20,402 nucleotides of DNA, taken from positions 1 to 20,402 of the IMG/VR virus record IMGVR_UViG_3300031673_000602. One strand, 5' to 3'. A program made the position numbers and the translations under genes. Below, piece by piece: positions 13,709 to 20,402 of this stretch (within the stretch, counting starts at the first letter, position 1; the number at the start of each line of letters is the position of its first letter). The notes below the pieces were generated by a model, which was not told the origin of the DNA, did no database searches, and saw only the letters and a list, made by a program, of their open reading frames with translations. This stretch comes from a virus.

Positions 13709-14293
13709 TTAAGGAAACTCCTTAGCCGTTCTAATAATATCGTTATCAATAATTAAATCAGTGGTTAATATAGGTTCAACCCCTGTTTTAGTCTGTTTAG
13801 TTTCGTCTTTCATTGCTGATTCAACTATTCCGCATTGATAAACCATGGGGAAAGTAAATACCCGATCATGTGACGAATCAATATCCGACCCTATACGCAT
13901 TAAATGCGTAAAATAATTGTCATCCTGTAGTAAGTTAATAGCCCTATGTACGCAATGTCTAACCTGTTCAGCTTCTTTAAAAGACACTGTCTCATCGTAT
14001 AAATTCTCAAATATAACATATACAGTAACTGTTGCAAGCCCTTTTTGTTGATTCTGTAACATGCCGGACGTATATCCGTAATTATTCTTAACGGCTATTT
14101 TATCCCATTCTACGGATATGTTAACAGCTACGTAAGGGTATAAACGTGGACGCTCTTCATTTTCAAAGTCAGTTTGTGAGTTAAATATCTCTACTGAGTT
14201 TATAGTATTATCATTTATAGAACCTTCTAAAGCCGTTTCAATGGCTTCGAACAATACTAACTGAGCACTTTTATCTGTTACCTCTGTTGCCAT
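13709..14293 (-). CDS. Putative tail terminator/completion protein (194 aa)
   Basis: The layout suggests the protein that caps the tail tube at the head side. It has an N-terminal helix ('SAQLVLFEAIETALEG'), strands and loops with 'RPRLYPYVAVNISVEWDKI', 'QQKGLATVTVYVIFENLYDE', 'FKEAEQVRHCVHRAINLLQDD', and 'VFTFPMVYQCGIVESAM', matching the strand-helix-strand order of gpU/gpZ-type tail terminators. It follows the virion morphogenesis gene (TAATG overlap), the position where Mu-like and HK97-like phages place this protein. The family is very divergent and the call depends mostly on position. Its 3' end faces the plus-strand cassette. Confidence 0.65.
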   Translation of the reverse strand: MATEVTDKSAQLVLFEAIETALEGSINDNTINSVEIFNSQTDFENEERPRLYPYVAVNISVEWDKIAVKNNYGYTSGMLQNQQKGLATVTVYVIFENLYDETVSFKEAEQVRHCVHRAINLLQDDNYFTHLMRIGSDIDSSHDRVFTFPMVYQCGIVESAMKDETKQTKTGVEPILTTDLIIDNDIIRTAKEFP

Positions 14294-14727
14294 TATCTAA
14301 ATACTTTATCAAGATGATTTTCTATTAACTTAATATTTTTATTATTCAAACTATCGCTATCGCCAATAAATTCTCTTTTCGTTTGATGACCTAAACCTTC
14401 GTTGTGTACCATTGCGTAATTATTAGTAATACTACTTGTCCCTATAACTATTGCATCAAAATCAACCCTTAATGTTTGAACATCTCTTTGCAATGTAGCT
14501 GTCTTTATCAAAATATTTCGCCCTGCATCTCTGTTTGTTTTCCGTGCTTCCCAACCGCTTTTTGAGGCATTTGTCTGCCCTCCTCCTTTTGAAAATCCTA
14601 GTTTAAAATGGTTTACAGAATTAACAGCTATAATCTTAGGGATAGTCTTCCTAAATGAAGCGTATTGTTTTATGCTTTGATCTATCCCAAAGCTACCTCT
14701 CTTTTGTATGGTTATTCCGCCAGCCAT
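14293..14727 (-). CDS. Phage virion morphogenesis protein, Mu gpG/P2 gpS-like (144 aa)
   Basis: The protein has the usual parts of this family: a basic first half ('SIKQYASFRKTIPKIIAVNSVNHFKLGFSKGGG'), then 'SGWEARKTNRDAGRNILIKTATLQRDVQTL', which corresponds to the 'W..r........iL..tG.L..s' core, and 'AIVIGTSSITNNYAMVHNEGLGH', the 'v...v.YA..hq.G' core. It ends 'DSLNNKNIKLIENHLDKVFR'. Members act in head-tail joining or tail completion. It comes directly after the Mu F-like gene, as in Mu (F then G), and both junctions are TAATG overlaps. Confidence 0.85.
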   Translation of the reverse strand: MAGGITIQKRGSFGIDQSIKQYASFRKTIPKIIAVNSVNHFKLGFSKGGGQTNASKSGWEARKTNRDAGRNILIKTATLQRDVQTLRVDFDAIVIGTSSITNNYAMVHNEGLGHQTKREFIGDSDSLNNKNIKLIENHLDKVFR

Positions 14728-15584
14728 TATAATCCGTAATTTATATCCATCCCAAAGTTAGCATTTTTATACACTTCAAAGGCTTCATCTACCTTGAAAT
14801 ATGGATGAGAGCCTATGCCTTCGTTCTTAAATATTAGCCTATCCTTTGCCGGGTTCATCTTGAATAGCGGTTCAGGTACATCTTTAAGCGTGTTTATCTC
14901 GTTTACCTTTTTGCCCCGTGTAGTTTCGTTATATTTAGAAACTTCTTTGTTGTATTCACTTACCCTTTCCTCTTCCCATTCTTGACTTGAACGTTCACCT
15001 TTTTCTAATTGTTCTACCCAGCATCTACATCCGTAATCATTAATAGGCTGTATACTAGACCAATAAGAGTCATTAACAGGAGCAGTGAACCCATCTAGTA
15101 CAGCATGAGACAGCCTTACCCTTTCATCGCCTTGCGTATGGTATATTAATAAAGGAAATAAATCTTTATCCCTTTCAAACTCCATCCATTGACGTGCGCT
15201 TTGCGCCTGCGCTACCGCTGTTTGTGCTTCTGTTTTTAGCCAATGGTCTAAATATACAGCGTCAAGCTCCTTTACATCTGCAAGGTATTTATTAAACGGT
15301 CTTAATGCGCCAGATTCATCAAGTATTAACCTTTGTGATTCTTTTATTTGGTCAAAGGTCTTTGCTCCTGAGAATATATTAACATTTTCACGAAAATCAT
15401 TAAGTAAAAGCCACTCTGGAGAGGCTATCTCTGCACTTTTTAACGTACTCCCATAGCCTTTATATACCGATTTTTGTAGTGTTTTAGCTGTCGATTCGTA
15501 AAGGTTTATAGGGAGGTTTAAAACTGTAATCGCTCCAATGTAAACACCCTCATATATTTCATTTTTTTCTTCCTGTGTTAGCAT
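14727..15584 (-). CDS. Mu F-like minor head (SPP1 gp7-type) protein (285 aa)
   Basis: Residues ~110-190 hold the conserved head-morphogenesis core: 'HWLKTEAQTAVAQAQSARQWMEF', then 'HTQGDERVRLSHAVLDGFTAPVND' (149-172) and 'INDYGCRCWVEQL' (181-193), the DER..H..l.G and PP-x-G-CRC type motifs. Members are minor head proteins packaged near the portal and needed for head assembly. The rest is helical with 'VLNLPINLYESTAKTLQKSVYKGYGSTL' at the start. In Mu this gene follows the portal directly; here four tail-type genes intervene. The stop of the preceding fibre-like gene is one base before the start. Confidence 0.92.
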   Translation of the reverse strand: MLTQEEKNEIYEGVYIGAITVLNLPINLYESTAKTLQKSVYKGYGSTLKSAEIASPEWLLLNDFRENVNIFSGAKTFDQIKESQRLILDESGALRPFNKYLADVKELDAVYLDHWLKTEAQTAVAQAQSARQWMEFERDKDLFPLLIYHTQGDERVRLSHAVLDGFTAPVNDSYWSSIQPINDYGCRCWVEQLEKGERSSQEWEEERVSEYNKEVSKYNETTRGKKVNEINTLKDVPEPLFKMNPAKDRLIFKNEGIGSHPYFKVDEAFEVYKNANFGMDINYGL

Positions 15585-15585
15585 T

Positions 15586-16677
15586 TTATGTATGCCATAT
15601 TGTTATCCAACCTCTATTATATGATGTTGAGTTATAGTTAGCATCATCATATTGCCCACTTGTCAACCTTGTCAAATAAACGTCAGTTGCATCAACTCTG
15701 TTTATACCTGCGTTTACTACTGAAGCAAAAAAATCAGGTATAGGACTGTATGTAGTTCCTGCATCGTCTCTTATTGTAACCGTTACACTCCTTATATTTG
15801 CTAGCGTAAGACCGTGTGTTACTGATTTAGTTCCATCCGTATCCATATTCCAATCGCCTATATCCAGTACAGTACATTTTAAACCGCCTGTGAGTAATCC
15901 AACTGAATACGGTGACATTAGAGCATTATTATTGCTTAATTGCCTAGCTTCCGTGACGCTAGCTAAATCTGATAATACACTATATTTAACCTCCCATGAT
16001 GTACCGTTATTTGTTAATAACGTTATTTTAGGCGTACTTGTTGAAAATATTGCCGTTAAATCTGCTTGTTGAACATATAGCGTATCTAATGTATTCGTTG
16101 TAATAATATATAAATATTCAGATGTTGTATCTGCCGGATTAGGAATGGTTAATGTTTTTGAAAAAGGTAAATCTAATGCATAATTAACGTATTGAATCGT
16201 ATTATCTATTGATACATCCCCGTCAATAGTCGCGGTATATGATACACTTGTTTTTTTAGAGATTATTTTTATTCTATCGCTTAACCTATCAGGACTTCCA
16301 GTAATAGGATTCTCTAAAGTACCACTTGATGCGCTTGCAACGGCTCTATTTTCTTGATACACATCAACGATACCGCCTAATTGAGTTTGTTTAGCCCCAT
16401 CTGAATTATTAGTTTGCACTAAAACAAAATAGTCGTCACTAGGTGTATGCGCATCTACCTTTGTAAGCACACTGTCAAGCATTACCCACCCTTCAGTAAC
16501 GTTACTTCCTGAAATCTCTACACCTTGCACTATAAAATCAGTACCTAACTCTACTAACATGGCTTCAATACTTTGTATAATTCCATCATTATACACTCCT
16601 ATCCCCCATGAAAATTCTGCGTCTTCCCAATTAAAAGGGACTCCATTACTAGGCGTTGGTATATTTAATTTATCCAT
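15586..16677 (-). CDS. Tail fibre-like/appendage protein (363 aa)
   Basis: A beta-rich Asn/Thr/Ser protein beginning MDKLNIPTPSNGVPFNWEDAEFSWGIGVYNDG. The first part ('AMLVELGTDFIVQGVEISGSNVTEGWVML', 'DYFVLVQTNNSDGAKQTQLGG', 'NRAVASASSG') has the pattern of an N-terminal domain binding to the baseplate. The middle ('TKITLLTNNGTSWEVKYSVLSDLASVTEARQLSNNNALMSP') is a linker. The end ('SVTHGLTLANIRSVTVTIRDDAGTTYSPI', 'VYLTRLTSGQYDD', 'NYNSTSYNRGWITIWHT') is a beta tip domain. It probably binds the host surface or the baseplate. It lies between an unknown gene and the F-like gene, an unusual place for a fibre. Confidence 0.72.
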   Translation of the reverse strand: MDKLNIPTPSNGVPFNWEDAEFSWGIGVYNDGIIQSIEAMLVELGTDFIVQGVEISGSNVTEGWVMLDSVLTKVDAHTPSDDYFVLVQTNNSDGAKQTQLGGIVDVYQENRAVASASSGTLENPITGSPDRLSDRIKIISKKTSVSYTATIDGDVSIDNTIQYVNYALDLPFSKTLTIPNPADTTSEYLYIITTNTLDTLYVQQADLTAIFSTSTPKITLLTNNGTSWEVKYSVLSDLASVTEARQLSNNNALMSPYSVGLLTGGLKCTVLDIGDWNMDTDGTKSVTHGLTLANIRSVTVTIRDDAGTTYSPIPDFFASVVNAGINRVDATDVYLTRLTSGQYDDANYNSTSYNRGWITIWHT

Positions 16678-16679
16678 GG

Positions 16680-17123
16680 TTAATATTTTTCAATTTTATA
16701 TCTTTTATTAACTAATTTATATCTACTTACAGTAGCGTTAAAATTATCTTCCACATACACAAGCGATACAGGCACGTAGATTATGAAGTCATGTTCCGTC
16801 CCTTGTTCGCTTATTCGTCCTATATAAAATGGCGTTGCCGCTTCTCCTATCCTATACACGTATGTTGTTTGACTTTCGCTATTCCTAAATACATATTTAT
16901 CTGTTATCCCTTGCTGGTTTACTATGTATATACGTCTTAATGTATTATCGTATAAATCATTGAGTCTTCTAACCAGATATATACCCTGCCCGTTAAACTT
17001 CAAATCTTCTTTTATGCCGAATATATAAACGTAGAATTTATCATTTAATGTTTGCAATCCGCTTAAACAAGCTTGCAAAAATCTTAATACATTACCATTG
17101 CCTTTTTTTACTATTATTCCCAT
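16680..17123 (-). CDS. Unknown protein in displaced baseplate block (147 aa)
   Basis: Mixed alpha/beta with a strand-rich end: 'VKKGNGNVLRFLQACLSGLQTLNDKFYVYIFG', 'LKFNGQGIYLVRRLNDLYDNTLRRIYIVNQQG', 'PFYIGRISEQGTEHDFIIYVPVSLVYVEDNF'. No signal peptide or membrane segment is present. It overlaps the gp25-like gene by TAATG and precedes the fibre-like gene by two bases, so it is likely a further baseplate wedge or fibre-attachment component. I do not recognise a family. Confidence 0.68.
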   Translation of the reverse strand: MGIIVKKGNGNVLRFLQACLSGLQTLNDKFYVYIFGIKEDLKFNGQGIYLVRRLNDLYDNTLRRIYIVNQQGITDKYVFRNSESQTTYVYRIGEAATPFYIGRISEQGTEHDFIIYVPVSLVYVEDNFNATVSRYKLVNKRYKIEKY

Positions 17124-17515
17124 TATCTATCTACGTCTAATGCGATTAAAAAACCATTTTGTTTAATAATATTTAATATTTCAGGGTCATTAATAGGGTT
17201 GTTTATCAAATCCGTTTCGGTGATTATGTATATCTTATTGATTTTAAAATTATCATTATCTAGATTTTCACGTATAATCTGCCTTAATTCTATCTTAGTT
17301 ATATCAGCATTTAAATATTTATTTATACCTACTCCCAAATTATAATGCTTATAATACTGGCCTTTATTAGCTTCGAGTATAAAATAGCTCTCCTGTTCAT
17401 TAGTATTCGAAATTAAAAAATCACCATCTTTTATATCGAAATCATACTCACGTAAAAAGCTTGGAATGAACTTTTCAGCATAATCTTCGTAATCTATTTG
17501 ATAAAAAAGGCTCAT
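17123..17515 (-). CDS. gp25/gpW-like baseplate wedge protein (130 aa)
   Basis: The protein has the wedge-protein layout: a strand 'DGDFLISNTNEQESYFILEANKGQYYKHYNLGVGINKYLNADI', the 'G-V-G-I-x-x-Y-L' turn leading into a helix 'ELRQIIRENLDNDNFKINKIYI', and a C-terminal strand. This is the order of gp25/P2 gpW lysozyme-like wedge proteins, although the usual final 'E-x-R' motif is not clear. Wedge proteins clamp sheath and baseplate J proteins. It overlaps the J-like gene by ATGA, and J and gp25/W are neighbours in nearly all contractile phages, which supports both calls. Confidence 0.7.
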   Translation of the reverse strand: MSLFYQIDYEDYAEKFIPSFLREYDFDIKDGDFLISNTNEQESYFILEANKGQYYKHYNLGVGINKYLNADITKIELRQIIRENLDNDNFKINKIYIITETDLINNPINDPEILNIIKQNGFLIALDVDR

Positions 17516-18492
17516 TCTGCTATATATGTTATCGTTGGTATCGTATTAGTGGGATAATCGTAATATCCGTCAAGTTCGTAGTTAGTGCCCATAGCCATAT
17601 AGCCTGCCCTAGCAACATACTGCTTACCTACCTCTAATAATACATCCGTAGCCGCCGACCATGCTTGCGTATCTGTTTTTGCATCGCAATTATCTATTGT
17701 TATATTTTCAACTCCCTGAGCCGCTTGTATAGCATCAACTAATCCGGCAATAGTAAACTTACTATTAAATGGTATTTGTTGAATGTAATTTGTTACTGCC
17801 GTTTCCACTGGTTTAATGCTTGTATCACTTAGTAGTTCCCCATCTGAATTAATAATCTGAGAATTATAAAATACTGTGCATGAAAACCTTAAGTTATCGG
17901 GGTCTTCACTTATAATTGTTATCTGTGTTCCCGCTGGAGCAATACAGTCCTCCGCGTAAGGTTGATTGCTTCCTACCATATATTGCTGAAAAGCGTTTAA
18001 TTGCGCAGTTGTTAACTTTGCCAGCGAACCTACTACACCTTGCGCTACTTTCAATAAGATAGCTCCATTAGTTACTGTTGCTGCTGCCTGTGTTACTATT
18101 TGCTTTGTATCGTCAAGCACAGAATAGCCATAATAACTATTATCGAGCCACTCTAAAGCATCGCCATACTGAAACTCTTTAGACACCTTAGCATACCATG
18201 GTAATTGCCCGTATTCCCTGTTTTCAATAGCATCGTCCACTTCTGAAACAAACGTATCATACAGACTTTCTTGCAACCATATAGCGTATGCAACGGCATC
18301 CATTACGAGCCGCCATATTGCGACCTTAGAGACACTCAATGACTTCGTAATAGTATTGGCTAGTAGCTTGAAATTTTCATATGTATATAAAGCCGCCCAA
18401 TTATCAGGATTAGGAAGTAACGTATCTAAATCCGTATTAGTTTCCTTTGAAGCCGTAAGCTGGTTATATATAGTGCTTAAACTACGTCCCAT
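17512..18492 (-). CDS. Baseplate J-like wedge protein (326 aa)
   Basis: The sequence has the J-protein layout. An N-terminal helical part contains 'WRLVMDAVAYAIWLQESLYDTFVSEVDDAIE'. A middle part ('GAILLKVAQGVVGSLAKLTTAQLNAFQQYM', 'CIAPAGTQITIISEDPDNLRFSCTVFYNSQI') precedes the helix 'KPVETAVTNYIQQIPFNSKFTIAGLVDAIQAAQGVENITIDNC' typical of the last J domain. The protein ends in strands 'RAGYMAMGTNYELDG'. It is shorter than P2 gpJ-type relatives in some parts, and the N-terminal third is unfamiliar, so the assignment is good but not certain. J forms the wedge that connects baseplate to sheath. It overlaps the portal gene by 11 bases, an unusual neighbour for a baseplate gene. Confidence 0.75.
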   Translation of the reverse strand: MGRSLSTIYNQLTASKETNTDLDTLLPNPDNWAALYTYENFKLLANTITKSLSVSKVAIWRLVMDAVAYAIWLQESLYDTFVSEVDDAIENREYGQLPWYAKVSKEFQYGDALEWLDNSYYGYSVLDDTKQIVTQAAATVTNGAILLKVAQGVVGSLAKLTTAQLNAFQQYMVGSNQPYAEDCIAPAGTQITIISEDPDNLRFSCTVFYNSQIINSDGELLSDTSIKPVETAVTNYIQQIPFNSKFTIAGLVDAIQAAQGVENITIDNCDAKTDTQAWSAATDVLLEVGKQYVARAGYMAMGTNYELDGYYDYPTNTIPTITYIAE

Positions 18493-19756
18493 TGTACATT
18501 GTTTTTAATTCTTTTAAGTTGCTTTGTGCTTTTATTGCTTTTGCTATTTCGTTCTCAGTAGTTTTCTTTTCAGATAATGCGAAACCTATTTTTTCGCTTA
18601 CTTCATCCACGTCCATGTTGAAATACATAGGTAAAATTTTCAATGCTTCAAGCTTATCGCTATACTTCATTGTATCTTCGCTTTTCCATCTGAAGAAATT
18701 GCCGTTTAATTTAAATCCGTATTTCAACATGCGAGGGATCAACTTATCTTGCACAATAAAGGCTATTTTTCTGCATATAGCTTTTTGTTTTTCTTCAAAT
18801 ATCCGCTCGCCAACTTCTGCGCTACCGACAAAGCTACGCTCATCAACTACCGATGATGAACCTATCAATAATTTGCTAATCTCATTATTTGAATATTCAA
18901 GATTGTCTTTAAATAAAGAAACCGTTCCGCTTGCTTTTGCTTCTACTAACATTACTTCGTCTTGTGGATGAATAACAGCCGATAGGCTACTGCCCATGTT
19001 AGTCATCATATTTTCCATGTTAGCATGCCTAGCCGGGTCTGTAATGTCTGTTTTTCCGATTCTCATCGGTATACCAAGCATCTCTCCAAACCTCCACCAA
19101 TAAATTAACATGGCTTTCTTGCCTAATGCATGGTAAGCAATTTTATCAAGCAATCCTAACTCGTAATCACAAAGCAATTCAATAAAATAGGGAGCTAATT
19201 TAGGGTCTGAATAATTCCATCCATCAACGCCTGTCTTGTAAGTACCATATACATACAGATTTTGTTTAATAAACTTCTTTTGAGGTATTACATATTCACG
19301 TTTTATAAGCTTTAAATCCTTGAACTGATCATCTTCAACGTCTCCGAGCTGTATTACTGAATATGGATAGTAAATAGTTTCTACGCATATATCTAGGAAC
19401 TTAAAAAACCATTCTGATTGAAATATCTCTGTTTTTTCTTCATCTACTTCATAGTTGCTATCAACTATTTCAAACGGTTTCGCTTTTATCTTGTCTTTTA
19501 TTACCTCGATTATAGCTGTAATGTGACTGTCCACCATTACATCATCGTAAGCTCTTATTAATCCTGTCCAATCTGGTAAAGATATGTCTAATGCCGCTAT
19601 CCTACCATTTTGCCAATCTTCAATATCCTGCTTATATGAGTCAAGATTATCGTATTCTATTTTTTTGTAGATATCAACGCTTTTAGGCATTTTTTTACTT
19701 ACCTCTGCCATTAACTTAACATTATCTACGTGAGCATTATATAGTTTAGCATTCAT
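18482..19756 (-). CDS. Portal protein, DUF935/Mu gp29-like (424 aa)
   Basis: The portal is the twelve-subunit ring through which DNA enters the head. The start is taken at ATG 19756 (MNAKLYNAHVDN...), since it lies in a TAATG overlap with the upstream stop; an ATG four codons earlier (MEFL) exists. Family features are 'LPDWTGLIRAYDDVMVDSHITAIIEVIKDKIKAKPFEI' (60-98), 'YYPYSVIQLGDVEDDQFKDLKLIKREYV', 'ALGKKAMLIYWWRFGEMLGIPMRIGKTDITDPARHANMENMMTNMGSSLSAVIHPQDEVMLVEAK', 'ISKLLIGSSSVVDERSFVGSAEVGERIFEEKQKAICRKIAF' and a helical tail. This is the DUF935 portal layout, with a length close to Mu gp29-type relatives. It follows the gp36-like connector. Confidence 0.92.
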   Translation of the reverse strand: MNAKLYNAHVDNVKLMAEVSKKMPKSVDIYKKIEYDNLDSYKQDIEDWQNGRIAALDISLPDWTGLIRAYDDVMVDSHITAIIEVIKDKIKAKPFEIVDSNYEVDEEKTEIFQSEWFFKFLDICVETIYYPYSVIQLGDVEDDQFKDLKLIKREYVIPQKKFIKQNLYVYGTYKTGVDGWNYSDPKLAPYFIELLCDYELGLLDKIAYHALGKKAMLIYWWRFGEMLGIPMRIGKTDITDPARHANMENMMTNMGSSLSAVIHPQDEVMLVEAKASGTVSLFKDNLEYSNNEISKLLIGSSSVVDERSFVGSAEVGERIFEEKQKAICRKIAFIVQDKLIPRMLKYGFKLNGNFFRWKSEDTMKYSDKLEALKILPMYFNMDVDEVSEKIGFALSEKKTTENEIAKAIKAQSNLKELKTMYNGT

Positions 19757-20301
19757 TAGAAATTCCAATCTTTTTGAGTTTCACTAGTATATGTTATTCT
19801 ATGCCCTTCTTCATCACCGTCAGAGTCTTCATTAACAGGGAGTATAATTGTGCGAGTTCCTTTTTGATAGGCTTTAAGATCATCCCGCACCCTGTCATAT
19901 TCTGACACAATCCATTTAGGGGTAATACGTGGCGTTATTCTACGAAATAGGTAGTATATAGCTATAATACAAGTGATATCCAAAATAGACTGATCCCTAG
20001 GGTCATCTATTTCAGTAAAATATGTTGTATTTGTAGGGTAATTAGCTGTTGATTCGAGTATGTTAACATAGTATTTTTCATTAAAATAAACGTTATCATT
20101 TACAACGTAGGTTACTGAATTATCATAAATAGTCATCTCAGTAAACACTAAATCAACATCATAACGGTGCTGGATATAGCTTTTAACCTCTTCAATTGCC
20201 TTTTTTATTACTATCTGTAGGGTGTAGTCATCACTGGCCATCTTATTTATGTCAGTGTCATTGAGCGTACTATTTAGATCGTTACGGATGATAAAAGACA
20301 T
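19756..20301 (-). CDS. Mu gp36/DUF1320-like head-tail connector protein (181 aa)
   Basis: The first gene of the operon. It starts MSFIIRNDLNSTLNDTDINKMA and has the helical first half of the DUF1320/gp36 family ('IVIKKAIEEVKSYIQHRYDVDLVF', 'SILDITCIIAIYYLFRRITPRITPKWIVSEYDRVRDDLKAYQKG'), then a loose C-terminal tail. In Mu and relatives gp36 is a head-completion or connector protein. The ~180-residue size is somewhat larger than the usual ~140, from a middle loop ('NYPTNTTYFTEIDDPRDQ') and the tail. It overlaps the portal gene by TAATG. A small terminase subunit was considered, but the helix pattern fits gp36 better. Confidence 0.82.
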   Translation of the reverse strand: MSFIIRNDLNSTLNDTDINKMASDDYTLQIVIKKAIEEVKSYIQHRYDVDLVFTEMTIYDNSVTYVVNDNVYFNEKYYVNILESTANYPTNTTYFTEIDDPRDQSILDITCIIAIYYLFRRITPRITPKWIVSEYDRVRDDLKAYQKGTRTIILPVNEDSDGDEEGHRITYTSETQKDWNF

Positions 20302-20305
20302 AGCT

Positions 20306-20352
20306 ATTTGTTTTTACAAATATACAACATTATTTATAATGATTATAAATAA
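20306..20352 (-). promoter_or_regulatory. Candidate late promoter P1 for the main virion operon
   Basis: On the minus strand a perfect 10-bp inverted repeat (TTATTTATAA, three bases, TTATAAATAA; 20330-20352) is followed by five bases and TATATTTG (20317-20324), which fits the Bacteroidetes -7 element TANNTTTG, then TAAAAACAAAT to 20306. No TTG sits at the usual -33 distance. The 14-mer ATTTGTAAAAACAA (20308-20321) is identical to that at 2607-2620. A start about seven bases after TTTG would leave only about ten bases before the first ATG at 20301. This looks like an activator-dependent late promoter with a nearly leaderless mRNA; the palindrome would be the activator site. Confidence 0.55.
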
Positions 20353-20402
20353 GCTCTAAATTATTATTTATATTGTTTCTTAATAATGGATTTTGTATAT
20401 TG

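Noticed and set aside
13710-13724. Small hairpin (TAAGGA-AAC-TCCTTA) as terminator of the plus-strand cassette
   Set aside because: The T-run lies before, not after, the hairpin on the plus strand, and the stem is six pairs within the end of the tail terminator gene. It could still contribute to convergent termination, but it is not a standard terminator.
18492-18971. Long plus-strand frame opposite the portal gene (159 codons)
   Set aside because: It is antisense to a well-supported portal gene, the product is a Phe/Leu/Ser-rich string with no recognisable domain, and there is no promoter or start signal.
20353-20402. Possible gene or terminase start at the right edge
   Set aside because: The 50 bases are AT-rich with no reading frame long enough to judge on either strand; the absence of a terminase in the window may only reflect the window edge.
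1-20402. CRISPR array, tRNA genes, transposase or integrase
   Set aside because: No regularly spaced repeats, no cloverleaf-type sequences and no recombinase motifs were seen on either strand.

Overview
The window is a 20.4 kb piece of the late (virion) region of a Mu-like phage or prophage with a contractile tail. The host is very probably a member of the Bacteroidetes, most likely a low-GC flavobacterium-like lineage. Reasons: the DNA is strongly AT-rich; the candidate promoters carry the Bacteroidetes -7 element TANNTTTG; two proteins carry Bacteroidetes-style signal peptides ending in ...SVYSQ and ...IQAQ; and the portal, minor head and sheath proteins look like Bacteroidetes versions of Mu-type families. 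No integrase, transposase, terminase, lysis gene, tRNA or host gene is visible, so lysogeny versus free phage cannot be decided here.

Almost everything is on the minus strand and reads from right to left. Transcription probably starts at a candidate late promoter just upstream of 20301. The order is: Mu gp36-like connector (19756-20301), DUF935-type portal (18482-19756), then a displaced block of baseplate J-like, gp25-like, unknown and fibre-like genes (15586-18492), then Mu F-like minor head protein, virion morphogenesis protein and putative tail terminator (13709-15584). After a cassette on the opposite strand come the ClpP-type prohead protease with scaffold tail, a small exported protein, the major capsid protein with a hairpin terminator behind it, a small LEM/HeH-like protein, sheath, tube, and a tail assembly chaperone with a probable -1 frameshift extension. 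Next are tape measure, a baseplate protein, gpD-like hub, gpV-like spike, a small structural protein and a LysM-like gpX analogue. A second candidate late promoter (2607-2645) precedes the host-recognition module: a small fibre protein, a 573-residue signal-peptide-bearing fibre with a C1q-like tip, a BppU-like 119-residue protein and a gene running off the left edge.

Genes are packed end to end, many through TAATG or ATGA overlaps, which fits one or two long polycistronic transcripts with translational coupling. The exception is the plus-strand cassette at 12752-13688. It has four small genes (a 53-residue tail-anchored membrane protein, a helix-turn-helix protein and two unknowns) driven from a divergent intergenic region with helically phased direct repeats. 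It looks like a moron or regulatory cassette inserted between the tail terminator and protease genes.

The most notable observations are the two matching bipartite promoters (a palindrome in place of the -33 element, then TANNTTTGTAAAAACAA), reminiscent of activator-dependent Mu late promoters; the A-run frameshift that uncovers a hidden 64-codon extension; the opposite-strand cassette; and signal peptides on two genes inside virion operons. The last 50 bases (20353-20402) are AT-rich and show no gene.
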